Assembly (NCBI GenBank): GCA_041493035.1
Contig: JBGPYB010000221.1
Location: 1-6,073, forward strand
Reading direction: 5' to 3'
Origin: JBGPYB01 sp041493035
Lineage (GTDB): Bacteria > Acidobacteriota > Vicinamibacteria > Fen-336
Length of the DNA stretch: 6,073 nt
This document shows, one piece after another, positions 1 through 5,362 of the stretch. The notes below the pieces were generated by a model. It was not told the DNA's origin. It did no database searches and saw nothing but the letters and a program-made list of their open reading frames with translations. The stretch's first letter is position 1. Every line of letters begins with the position of its first letter. The position numbers and the translations under genes are program-made.

Positions 1-810
1 AAGCGCCCTGGGAGCAGGGACCATGAAGAGATCGACGCCCGGAGCTACGCGGAGTGGGGGGTCGACTACCTCAAGTACGACTGGTGCAACGCCGAGGGGC
101 AGGACACGCGCGACTCCTACGCGAAGATGAGCCGGGCCCTCCAGGCGAGCGGCCGCCCCATCGTATTCAGCATGTGTGAATGGGGAAGTTCGAAGCCCTG
201 GCTCTGGGGGCAGGGTGTGGGCCACCTCTGGCGCGCCACCGGCGACATCCAGGATTGCTGGGATTGTGGGACGAGTTGGGGCGGGATGGGGGTCTCCCAC
301 ATCATCGACCTCATGGCCGATCTCTACCCCTACGCGGGTCCCGGCCACTGGAACGATCCCGACATGCTCGAGATCGGGAATGGAGGGCTGAAGCCGGCGG
401 AGTCCCGGTCCCATTTCAGCTTCTGGGCCCTCTTCGCCGCCCCCCTCATGGCCGGGAACGATCTCCGGAGCGTCAGCAAAGAGACCCTCGACATCCTTAC
501 GAATCGCGAGGTCATCGCTGTCGACCAGGATGCGCTCGGGATGCAGGGGCGCAAGGTCCGGGACAACGGCCCGCAAGAGGTCTGGATGAAGCCGCTGGCG
601 GACGGTTCCCGTGCCGTCATCCTGTTCAACCGCGGGACTGAAGCGGGGGAGATCTCGGTGCCGTGGGAAGACATCGGCTTCTTCCCGGGTGGCCAGGCGA
701 AGGTTCGCGATCTGTGGAAGAAGACAGATCTGGGTTCCTTCGCCGGCGGGTTCAAGGCCAAGGTCGAGCCCCACGACGTCGCGATGGTGCGGATCACGCC
801 GCAGTTCTGA
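1..810 (+). CDS. Alpha-galactosidase, glycoside hydrolase family 27 (5' end missing)
   Basis: The frame is open from base 1 and ends at TGA 808-810, giving the last 269 residues of a GH27 enzyme. GH27 enzymes release terminal alpha-linked galactose from oligosaccharides or polysaccharides by a retaining mechanism. Visible residue 27, in YLKYDWCN (22-30 region), matches the catalytic nucleophile Asp. Asp82 in WRATGDIQDCW matches the acid/base Asp. The barrel end carries GHWNDPDMLEIGNGGL around residues 115-130, another strong family signature. From about residue 180 the protein becomes the C-terminal beta-sandwich usual in the family (VWMKPLADGS, ILFNRG, then VEPHDVAMVRI just before the stop). 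By comparison with plant GH27 enzymes roughly 100 mature residues, plus any signal peptide, lie left of the window, so secretion cannot be judged. It converges on the NAT-like gene with only 14 bases between the stops. Family assignment is firm; substrate preference is not visible. Confidence 0.95.
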   Translation, partial: KRPGSRDHEEIDARSYAEWGVDYLKYDWCNAEGQDTRDSYAKMSRALQASGRPIVFSMCEWGSSKPWLWGQGVGHLWRATGDIQDCWDCGTSWGGMGVSHIIDLMADLYPYAGPGHWNDPDMLEIGNGGLKPAESRSHFSFWALFAAPLMAGNDLRSVSKETLDILTNREVIAVDQDALGMQGRKVRDNGPQEVWMKPLADGSRAVILFNRGTEAGEISVPWEDIGFFPGGQAKVRDLWKKTDLGSFAGGFKAKVEPHDVAMVRITPQF

Positions 811-824
811 CGAAAAGGTGGCTC

Positions 825-1286
825 TCAGAACTCGGGCAAGGGGAAGCGCGTGCCGGCGGGGAAGGTCAGCCCGAAATGTCGGTCCAGCATCTCGAGCAGG
901 TGCTCTGGATCGCGAATCGTCGTCGTTTCCGCCTTGCGGCCGGTCCGGAGCGTCAGCTCGCGATTCCGCAGGATGACCCGGCGCCCGGGCCACGAGCGCT
1001 GCGCCGTGAGCGTCTGGAGGAACGGTGACTTGGGGTAGGTGCTGGTAAAGTGGCTCGCCATCTCGAAGTCCACGGGGAATTGACGCTCCAGGGTAAAGGC
1101 GTAGGCCTGGAGAGCCGGCAGATCGAGACAGATGGGCCGTCCGAGGAGCACGTCCAGGTTCTCGAACGGAATCGCCCCGACGTGGGCCTCGTGGAGGGAG
1201 ACCAGCAGGCCGAGAGACGGAGCGGACGGCTCCGCGTGACCGATGCGCGCGAAGTACGCGTCCAAGTCGAAGTCGTTCGCCGCCAT
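825..1286 (-). CDS. Arylamine N-acetyltransferase homologue lacking the catalytic core (internal deletion)
   Basis: This 153-residue product aligns with both ends of arylamine N-acetyltransferases, which move acetyl from acetyl-CoA to aromatic amines or hydrazines. Residues 7-60 are the family N-terminus (DLDAYFARIG, then IPFENLDVLLGRPICLDL). Residues 61-140 are the family C-terminal part (YAFTLERQFPVDFEMASHF, TSTYPKSPF, LRNRELTLR). Normal NATs are about 270-280 residues. Between residues 60 and 61 some 120-125 residues are missing, including the RGGYC-type cysteine, the histidine and the aspartate of the catalytic triad. The only cysteine left, Cys53, is not the catalytic one by position. 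The join is in frame with no stop codon. ATG 1286 is chosen because it precedes the conserved N-terminus and lies 10 bases after the upstream deacetylase stop. No clear Shine-Dalgarno is seen, so translational coupling is likely. An upstream in-frame ATG at 1349 would overlap that gene. As read, the protein should be inactive as a NAT: a decaying gene, a repurposed fragment or an assembly error. Confidence 0.8.
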   Translation of the reverse strand: MAANDFDLDAYFARIGHAEPSAPSLGLLVSLHEAHVGAIPFENLDVLLGRPICLDLPALQAYAFTLERQFPVDFEMASHFTSTYPKSPFLQTLTAQRSWPGRRVILRNRELTLRTGRKAETTTIRDPEHLLEMLDRHFGLTFPAGTRFPLPEF

Positions 1287-1296
1287 GGCGGGAATG

Positions 1297-3123
1297 CTAT
1301 ACGGCCTTTGGGTCCAGGCGGAATCGGAGAGGACTCGCGGATTCGGCAACGCGAGCCTCGTATTCGGGGCCGCTCACCAGCGCCTTGAGGCGGGGAGACA
1401 CCGGTAGGACCACCGGCCCGGCTTCCCAGATCACGGGACCTCCGGGATCGTCGCGGACCCGACCCGACTCGAGGGCGAGCGTGGCTTCCGCGAGAGACAG
1501 GCCCTTGAAGGCCGCGGCGAGGGCGCTCACGCGAGCCTCGTCCTCCGGGCGCAGGAAGCGGATCACGCGGCGGCCCTGCATCGCGACGTGGTAGTGAGCG
1601 GCGACGAAATGGACGCCGTCGAGGCCGCGGGTCTCGCAGACGGCCACCAGCCATCCCAGGAGGTCCTTGAGGAGCCCTAGCCCGGGGTGCTGCTGCCCGG
1701 GGAGGCGCGGACGCTCCACCGAGAAGGACGCCCTGGGGTTTTGGAGCAGCAGCCACTCCACCGCGAGGATCTCCATCTCCGGAATCGTGCTGCGGCTACG
1801 GCTCACCCGAAGCTCCACCAGCAGCTCCTCTTCGGCGCGATCCTCGCAGACGATTCGGAGGGTGTCGCCGAGGCCGCCGTCGATGACGAGATCGACCCGG
1901 AGGCGCCGGAAGCCCTTGGCTCGGAGCTGCGCGAGGATGCCCAGGCGTTCCAGGAGCAGTTCCACACCGTGGCGGGAGAGGTCCCCCAGGAAGCGCACCG
2001 GCGGAGGCAGGCCGGGAGAGAGGCCGATCAAGTCCGCGTCGGTGAAGGAGAACCCATAAGGGCCCTGTTGGCTCTGGAGCGTTCCGGTGGCACGTGTGAG
2101 ACGGCGAGCGCGCCAGAGGGACAACTCCTCGTCTCCAAGAGGCTCGAGGTCACGCCCGGAAGCGAGGCGGAGGACGAAGCGAGCCGAGTGGCGCCACGCC
2201 ACGGGGCCGTAGCCGCCGGCCAGAAGCACCACCATGGGGAGCGCCCGGTGGGCTTCGCTCACCAATGCCGTGACCTGGCGATCGCGCTGTCGGATTCCCT
2301 CGGCGGTGAGACGCCAATTGCTGAGCGGATCCTCGGCCGCAGGGTCGGTTCCAGCGAGGTAGTAGACCAAGGCGGGGCGAAAGGCGTGGAAGATCGGCGG
2401 CAGCGTCTCCGCGAGAACCGAGAGATAGCGCGAGTCCTCCGCTCCCGGACCCAGTGCCACGGCCGTGGACTCGACGGCCTCCGTCGGTCCCCAGTGCGCG
2501 TGGTGGATCGAGAGGGTGTGGACGGTGTGGTCCTTGGCAAAGATCGCGCGCGTCCCGTTGCCATCGTGGAGATCGAGGTCCACCACCAGGATGCGCTCCG
2601 CATAGCCGCGGGCGCGAAGCCGCGAGATGGCCACGGCCACGTCGTTGAAGACGCAGAACCCCTGACCCGAGTCGCGGAGGGCGTGGTGGAAGCCACCGCC
2701 GAGGTGAACTGCCGCGCCACCGGTGCGGAGAGCCAGCCGCGTCGCCTGTATGGTCCCACCTACCATCAAGCGCTGGAGGTCGAGGGTCACTTCGGCGTCG
2801 CGGGCCGGAACCTCGACGCCGAGAATGCGACCGAGGACCTCCGGCTTCTGGAGGCTCTCGAGGTATTCCGGCGTGTGCACCCGCAGAATGTTTTCGAGAG
2901 ACGCTGGGCGGGGCCTGGAGACGTCCTCGGGGCGCAGCAACCCCGCTTCCTCGATGGCGGCCAGGATCTTCTCGCCCCGCAGCGGATCGAGGGGGACCCC
3001 CGCCACGTGGCTCGCGTACAGCGGGTGATAGACGACCGGCACGCCTCGCGTATGAAGTCGGAGCCAGAGACGGCGGAAGCCACGCGTCCAGGCTCTTTGT
3101 GCTCCCGCGACGGGCGCTTTCAT
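1297..3123 (-). CDS. Histone deacetylase-fold (class IV-like) zinc deacylase with long C-terminal extra domain
   Basis: A 608-residue two-part protein. Residues about 25-325 form a histone deacetylase/acetoin-utilisation/acetylpolyamine amidohydrolase fold, which removes acyl groups from amines using zinc. The active site looks complete: His146-His147 in GGGFHHA, zinc ligands Asp184 and His186 in DLDLHDGNG and Asp260 in AGTDPAAEDPL, and Tyr305 in AGGYG. The DLDxHxGNG and AGTD wording resembles class IV (HDAC11) more than the DxDVHHGNG and GFDAH wording of classes I/II. Residues about 341-608 are not part of a normal deacetylase, which ends near 300-380 residues. This region contains RPRLPGQQHPGLG (471-483) followed by a helix and AAHYHVAMQ, weakly like the acetyl-CoA loop of GNAT acyltransferases. 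I do not recognise it as a named domain. ATG 3123 is chosen because it follows the carrier stop by 31 bases and has purine-rich GAGGGG and AGGAG just upstream; the frame stays open to 3312 but that part overlaps the carrier gene and has no family character. No signal peptide is apparent, so it is probably cytoplasmic. It sits between the carrier and the NAT homologue in one operon. In bacteria such enzymes act on small acylated amines or proteins; the substrate here is unknown. Confidence 0.9.
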   Translation of the reverse strand: MKAPVAGAQRAWTRGFRRLWLRLHTRGVPVVYHPLYASHVAGVPLDPLRGEKILAAIEEAGLLRPEDVSRPRPASLENILRVHTPEYLESLQKPEVLGRILGVEVPARDAEVTLDLQRLMVGGTIQATRLALRTGGAAVHLGGGFHHALRDSGQGFCVFNDVAVAISRLRARGYAERILVVDLDLHDGNGTRAIFAKDHTVHTLSIHHAHWGPTEAVESTAVALGPGAEDSRYLSVLAETLPPIFHAFRPALVYYLAGTDPAAEDPLSNWRLTAEGIRQRDRQVTALVSEAHRALPMVVLLAGGYGPVAWRHSARFVLRLASGRDLEPLGDEELSLWRARRLTRATGTLQSQQGPYGFSFTDADLIGLSPGLPPPVRFLGDLSRHGVELLLERLGILAQLRAKGFRRLRVDLVIDGGLGDTLRIVCEDRAEEELLVELRVSRSRSTIPEMEILAVEWLLLQNPRASFSVERPRLPGQQHPGLGLLKDLLGWLVAVCETRGLDGVHFVAAHYHVAMQGRRVIRFLRPEDEARVSALAAAFKGLSLAEATLALESGRVRDDPGGPVIWEAGPVVLPVSPRLKALVSGPEYEARVAESASPLRFRLDPKAV

Positions 3124-3154
3124 GTCCCCTCGGATTCTCCTCGAGCGCCCACCT

Positions 3155-4495
3155 CTAGAGGCCGAGCAGCATCCCCGCCCCCAGGGCGGCGGCGGCGAGG
3201 CCGACCAGACACAGGTACAGAGGAGCCGCAAAGCGCAGCCAGGTCTCGAAGCGGAGACCCGCGGCGGCGAGCACGGCCATGAGGGCGCCATTGGTGGGAG
3301 TGACCAGCTCACAGAGCCCGCCGCCGTACTGGTAGGCGAGCACCATCACCTGCCGCGTCAAGCCCAGGAGGTCGCTGAGAGGCGACAGCATCGGGAGCGT
3401 CACGACGGCCTGTCCGGTCGTGCTGGGCAGCGGGACGTGGACCAGGGCCTGGCCCACCATCATCCCCACCGCCGCCAGGTAGCGGGGCAGGGTCGAGATG
3501 GGCGCGAACGCGCCGTGCACGATCGTGTCGACGATCTGCCCCTGGTCGAGGACGATGTAGATCGCTCGCGCGACGCCGATGAGGATCCCGGCCAGGGCCA
3601 TCCCTCGGAAGCCGTCGGTCATCGCCGTCGCCGTCCCTTCGACCCCCAGGCCGCCCAGAAGCCCGGCCGCGATACCCATCACGAGGAAGAGAGACCCCAT
3701 CTGGTCGAAATCCCAACCGAGACCCACGACGCCCCAGACGAAGACGGCAAAGGTCGCGAGGACCAGGCCGAGAACCCAGACCTGACGCCGTGACATCGTT
3801 CCGTGCGTGGCGGTCTCCTCGGCGGGCTGGGCCTGGCGTGTTCGAGCCGCATGGCGCATCGTCCCTCGGATCCACACCGCCACGGCCGCGACCAGGAGCA
3901 CTGAGCGGAACCCCGAGCCCGAAAGAAGCGGCACCTCGGCGAGGCGCTGGGCGATCCCCACCTGGAAGGGGTTCATGGGGCTGAAGGCGCCGCCCACGGC
4001 AGCGGCACCCAGGCTGATCGATACCGTCGTCACGGCGTCGTATCCCAGACGGCGGCTCAGGACCAGGAGGATCGGGACGAGCGGTATCACCTCCTCGGCC
4101 ATCCCCTCGAGGGCTCCTCCGGCGGCGAAGGCCAGGCTGATCGCCGGTATGACCATGGCCTCGCGACCCTCCAAGCGGCGCACGAGGCTGTTGATGGCCA
4201 TGAGGAGAACGCCCGTGGCGTCGACGACGGTCAGCGCTCCGCCGATTAGGAAGACGAAGAAGATGACCGGTGCTGCGTCGGCCATGCCCTTGGGGACGGC
4301 GACGATGGCCTGGAACGGACCCACGGGCGAGGGCTCCACGGCGCGATAGGTTCCGGCCACAACGACGTTGCGCCCCGTGACCGGATCAGCTCGCCGTTCG
4401 AAGCGCCCCGCCGGCAGCAAATGGGTGAGCAACGCCGCGAAGAGAACGCAGGAGAACAGAAGCGTCAGCGGATGGGGAAAGCGCAGGCGGCTCAT
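3155..4495 (-). CDS. YfcC/DcuC-family multi-pass membrane carrier
   Basis: A 446-residue very hydrophobic inner-membrane protein of the YfcC type within the DcuC-like carrier family (C4-dicarboxylate and basic amino acid or peptide-linked carriers; substrates are mostly unproven). The N-terminus FPHPLTLLF leads into the first helix (about 8-28) ending in HLLPAGRFER, a typical family start. Further helices lie near 76-102, 112-148, 153-172, 196-210, 238-260, 266-284, 296-316, 335-352, 362-380, 395-413 and 418-445. Two conserved re-entrant-looking segments are present: GGALEGMAEEVIPLVP (126-141) and PSTTGQAVVTLPMLSPL (357-373), followed by GGGLCELVTPTNGALMAVL (391-409). A charged loop at 209-238 divides the two halves. 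The length fits the family. A GGAGG stands 10 bases before ATG 4495 and supports that start. It is the first gene of the minus-strand operon. The substrate cannot be read from sequence; its company suggests an amino or acylamino compound, which is inference. Confidence 0.88.
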   Translation of the reverse strand: MSRLRFPHPLTLLFSCVLFAALLTHLLPAGRFERRADPVTGRNVVVAGTYRAVEPSPVGPFQAIVAVPKGMADAAPVIFFVFLIGGALTVVDATGVLLMAINSLVRRLEGREAMVIPAISLAFAAGGALEGMAEEVIPLVPILLVLSRRLGYDAVTTVSISLGAAAVGGAFSPMNPFQVGIAQRLAEVPLLSGSGFRSVLLVAAVAVWIRGTMRHAARTRQAQPAEETATHGTMSRRQVWVLGLVLATFAVFVWGVVGLGWDFDQMGSLFLVMGIAAGLLGGLGVEGTATAMTDGFRGMALAGILIGVARAIYIVLDQGQIVDTIVHGAFAPISTLPRYLAAVGMMVGQALVHVPLPSTTGQAVVTLPMLSPLSDLLGLTRQVMVLAYQYGGGLCELVTPTNGALMAVLAAAGLRFETWLRFAAPLYLCLVGLAAAALGAGMLLGL

Positions 4496-4505
4496 GGGAC
4501 CCTAT

Positions 4506-4510
4506 CCTCC
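4506..4510 (-). promoter_or_regulatory. Ribosome binding site of the YfcC-like carrier
   Basis: On the minus strand this reads GGAGG, inside GGGAGGA. It lies 10 bases before ATG 4495, a workable though slightly long distance. It is the clearest Shine-Dalgarno in the window and fixes the start of the first operon gene. Confidence 0.6.
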
Positions 4511-4521
4511 CACGTAAGACC

Positions 4522-4569
4522 CTGAACACGGGCGATCTCGAGCGCCTCCGAACCCTCGGCTACGTCCAC
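4522..4569 (+). other. Possible relic of a sulfatase-like C-terminus
   Basis: In plus frame 1 this stretch translates as LNTGDLERLRTLGYVH. The ERLRxLGYV wording resembles the last residues of many sulfatase-family proteins in acidobacteria and relatives (typically a D-x-ERLRALGYV tail). Nothing upstream continues the match, because the carrier gene on the other strand begins at 4495. If genuine, it is the scrap of a gene lost by rearrangement. The match is short and from memory, so chance is a serious alternative. Confidence 0.2.
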
Positions 4570-4572
4570 CCT

Positions 4573-4600
4573 GCCGCCATCGCCGTGCCGCCGTCGCCGT
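4573..4600. repeat. Two-copy 14-bp tandem repeat in the divergent intergenic region
   Basis: The copies gccgccatcgccgt (4573-4586) and gccgccgtcgccgt (4587-4600) lie head to tail and differ at one base. They sit between the divergently transcribed carrier and hemolysin III-like genes. They may be a simple GCC-rich slippage product or a paired binding site; the sequence does not decide. Confidence 0.6.
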
Positions 4601-4601
4601 T

Positions 4602-4617
4602 GACGCCGCAGGGCGTC
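4602..4617. other. Short perfect hairpin before the hemolysin III-like gene
   Basis: GACGCC (4602-4607) and GGCGTC (4612-4617) pair perfectly around the four-base loop GCAG. The hairpin ends 16 bases before GTG 4634 and could lie in the mRNA leader or overlap an operator. There is no T-run, so it is not a standard terminator. A six-base stem can occur by chance in GC-rich DNA. Confidence 0.35.
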
Positions 4618-4633
4618 GGGCGTAGCGTGGCGT

Positions 4634-5254
4634 GTGATGCGCGCGGGCGAGAGGTTCAACGCCGTCTCCCACATCGTGGGTGCGGGGCTCGCCATCGCGG
4701 GCCTCGTGTCTGTGGTCTGGCGCGCGGCGACGCGAGGGGACGCGTGGTCGGTCGTCGCGTGTAGCGTCTACGGCGCAACGCTCCTGCTCCTCTACACCTC
4801 TTCCTCGCTCTACCACGCCCTCCGCGGACCGGCGAAGGCCGTCTTTTGCCGGCTCGATCACAGCGCGATCTACCTCTTCATCGCGGGGACGTACACCCCC
4901 TTCGCCCTCGTGACGCTCCGAGGACCCCGCGGCTTCTGGCTCCTGGGCGCCGTCTGGTCGCTCGCGATCGCCGGGATCCTCTACGAGACGATCGCAGCGC
5001 ACCCTCGCCCCTGGATCGCCGTTCCTTTGTACCTGGGGACGGGATGGCTGGCCGTCCTGGTGATCGGTCCCCTCGCTCGCGCACTTCCCGCTCCCGGTCT
5101 GGTCCTCGTCGTCCTCGGGGGTGTCTTCTACACCCTGGGTGTTCCGTTCTATGCCTTCGACAAGCGCCTCGGCTGGGGGCATGGCGCCTTCCACGTCTCT
5201 GTCCTGGCCGGCAGCTTGGCGCACTTCGCCGCCGTCTACCGCTACGTGGCCTGA
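4634..5254 (+). CDS. Hemolysin III / TrhA family seven-helix membrane protein (PAQR-like)
   Basis: A 206-residue integral membrane protein of the bacterial hemolysin III (YqfA/TrhA) branch of the PAQR superfamily. Members are proposed zinc-dependent membrane hydrolases or lipid-homeostasis proteins; the name comes from haemolysis seen with a Bacillus homologue and need not describe a toxin. The signature is complete: ERFNAVSHIVGAG at the start (6-18), SSSLYHAL (56-63), the LDHSAIYLFIAGTYTPF block (74-90), and WGHGAFHVSVLAGSLAHF near the end (181-198). His61, Asp75, His183 and His187 are expected to form the zinc site. Seven hydrophobic segments can be traced between residue 11 and the C-terminus, and the length is normal. 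The reading frame begins GTG (4634) then ATG (4637); either could start translation. An in-frame stop at 4601-4603 rules out a much longer N-terminus. No strong Shine-Dalgarno is seen. It is transcribed away from the carrier operon. Confidence 0.93.
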   Translation: MMRAGERFNAVSHIVGAGLAIAGLVSVVWRAATRGDAWSVVACSVYGATLLLLYTSSSLYHALRGPAKAVFCRLDHSAIYLFIAGTYTPFALVTLRGPRGFWLLGAVWSLAIAGILYETIAAHPRPWIAVPLYLGTGWLAVLVIGPLARALPAPGLVLVVLGGVFYTLGVPFYAFDKRLGWGHGAFHVSVLAGSLAHFAAVYRYVA

Positions 5255-5346
5255 CCGTTCGTTCCCGGGACGCGCATCGTTCGCATCCGGTCGATCCGCC
5301 GACCACCTGCTAGGAGCGAACTCACGAACGCTCAACGGCTTGGCCA

Positions 5347-5352
5347 TATAAG
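5347..5352 (+). promoter_or_regulatory. Possible -10 element upstream of the permease gene
   Basis: TATAAG stands out as an AT-rich hexamer in GC-rich DNA and matches the bacterial -10 consensus at five of six positions. No convincing TTGACA-like -35 hexamer lies 16-18 bases upstream. If real, transcription would begin near 5358, leaving almost no leader before ATG 5363 and about 29 bases before ATG 5387. It would therefore favour the later start. Evidence is weak. Confidence 0.25.
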
Positions 5353-5362
5353 GTCGCCTGGC

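Noticed and set aside
709..730. Hairpin with GATCTGT and ACAGATC arms around an 8-base loop
   Set aside because: It is inside the alpha-galactosidase coding region (DLWKKTDL), about 80 bases before the stop, with no T-run. The codons explain it.
1284..1349. Longer N-terminus for the NAT-like protein from ATG 1349
   Set aside because: The extra 21 residues do not resemble the family and would overlap the end of the deacetylase gene. ATG 1286 fits the family start and the gap after the upstream stop.
953..1756. Minus-strand open frame of 267 codons
   Set aside because: It overlaps the NAT-like and deacetylase genes in another frame and is Arg/Pro/Ser-rich with no domain features.
1687..3282. 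Long open frame of 531 codons on the plus strand
   Set aside because: It lies wholly opposite the deacetylase gene, is full of charged low-complexity residues and matches no family. It is a frame shadow of GC-rich coding DNA.
3122..3793. Plus-strand open frame opposite the carrier gene
   Set aside because: His, Gln, Glu and Arg-rich composition typical of the antisense of hydrophobic helices; no domain.
5253..5292. Possible terminator after the hemolysin III-like gene (gaccg ... cggtc with the inner palindrome tcccggga)
   Set aside because: The outer arms are only five bases and widely spaced, and no T-run follows. It is not convincing as a rho-independent terminator.
4502..5347. Minus-strand open frame of 281 codons
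   Set aside because: It is antisense to the well-supported hemolysin III-like gene, is very rich in Arg, Glu, Asp and Gly, and has no recognisable motif.
5344..5353. CCATATAAGG, which fits the eukaryotic CArG-box pattern CC(A/T)6GG
   Set aside because: The genes are clearly bacterial, so this is a coincidence; only the TATAAG part is kept as a weak -10 candidate.
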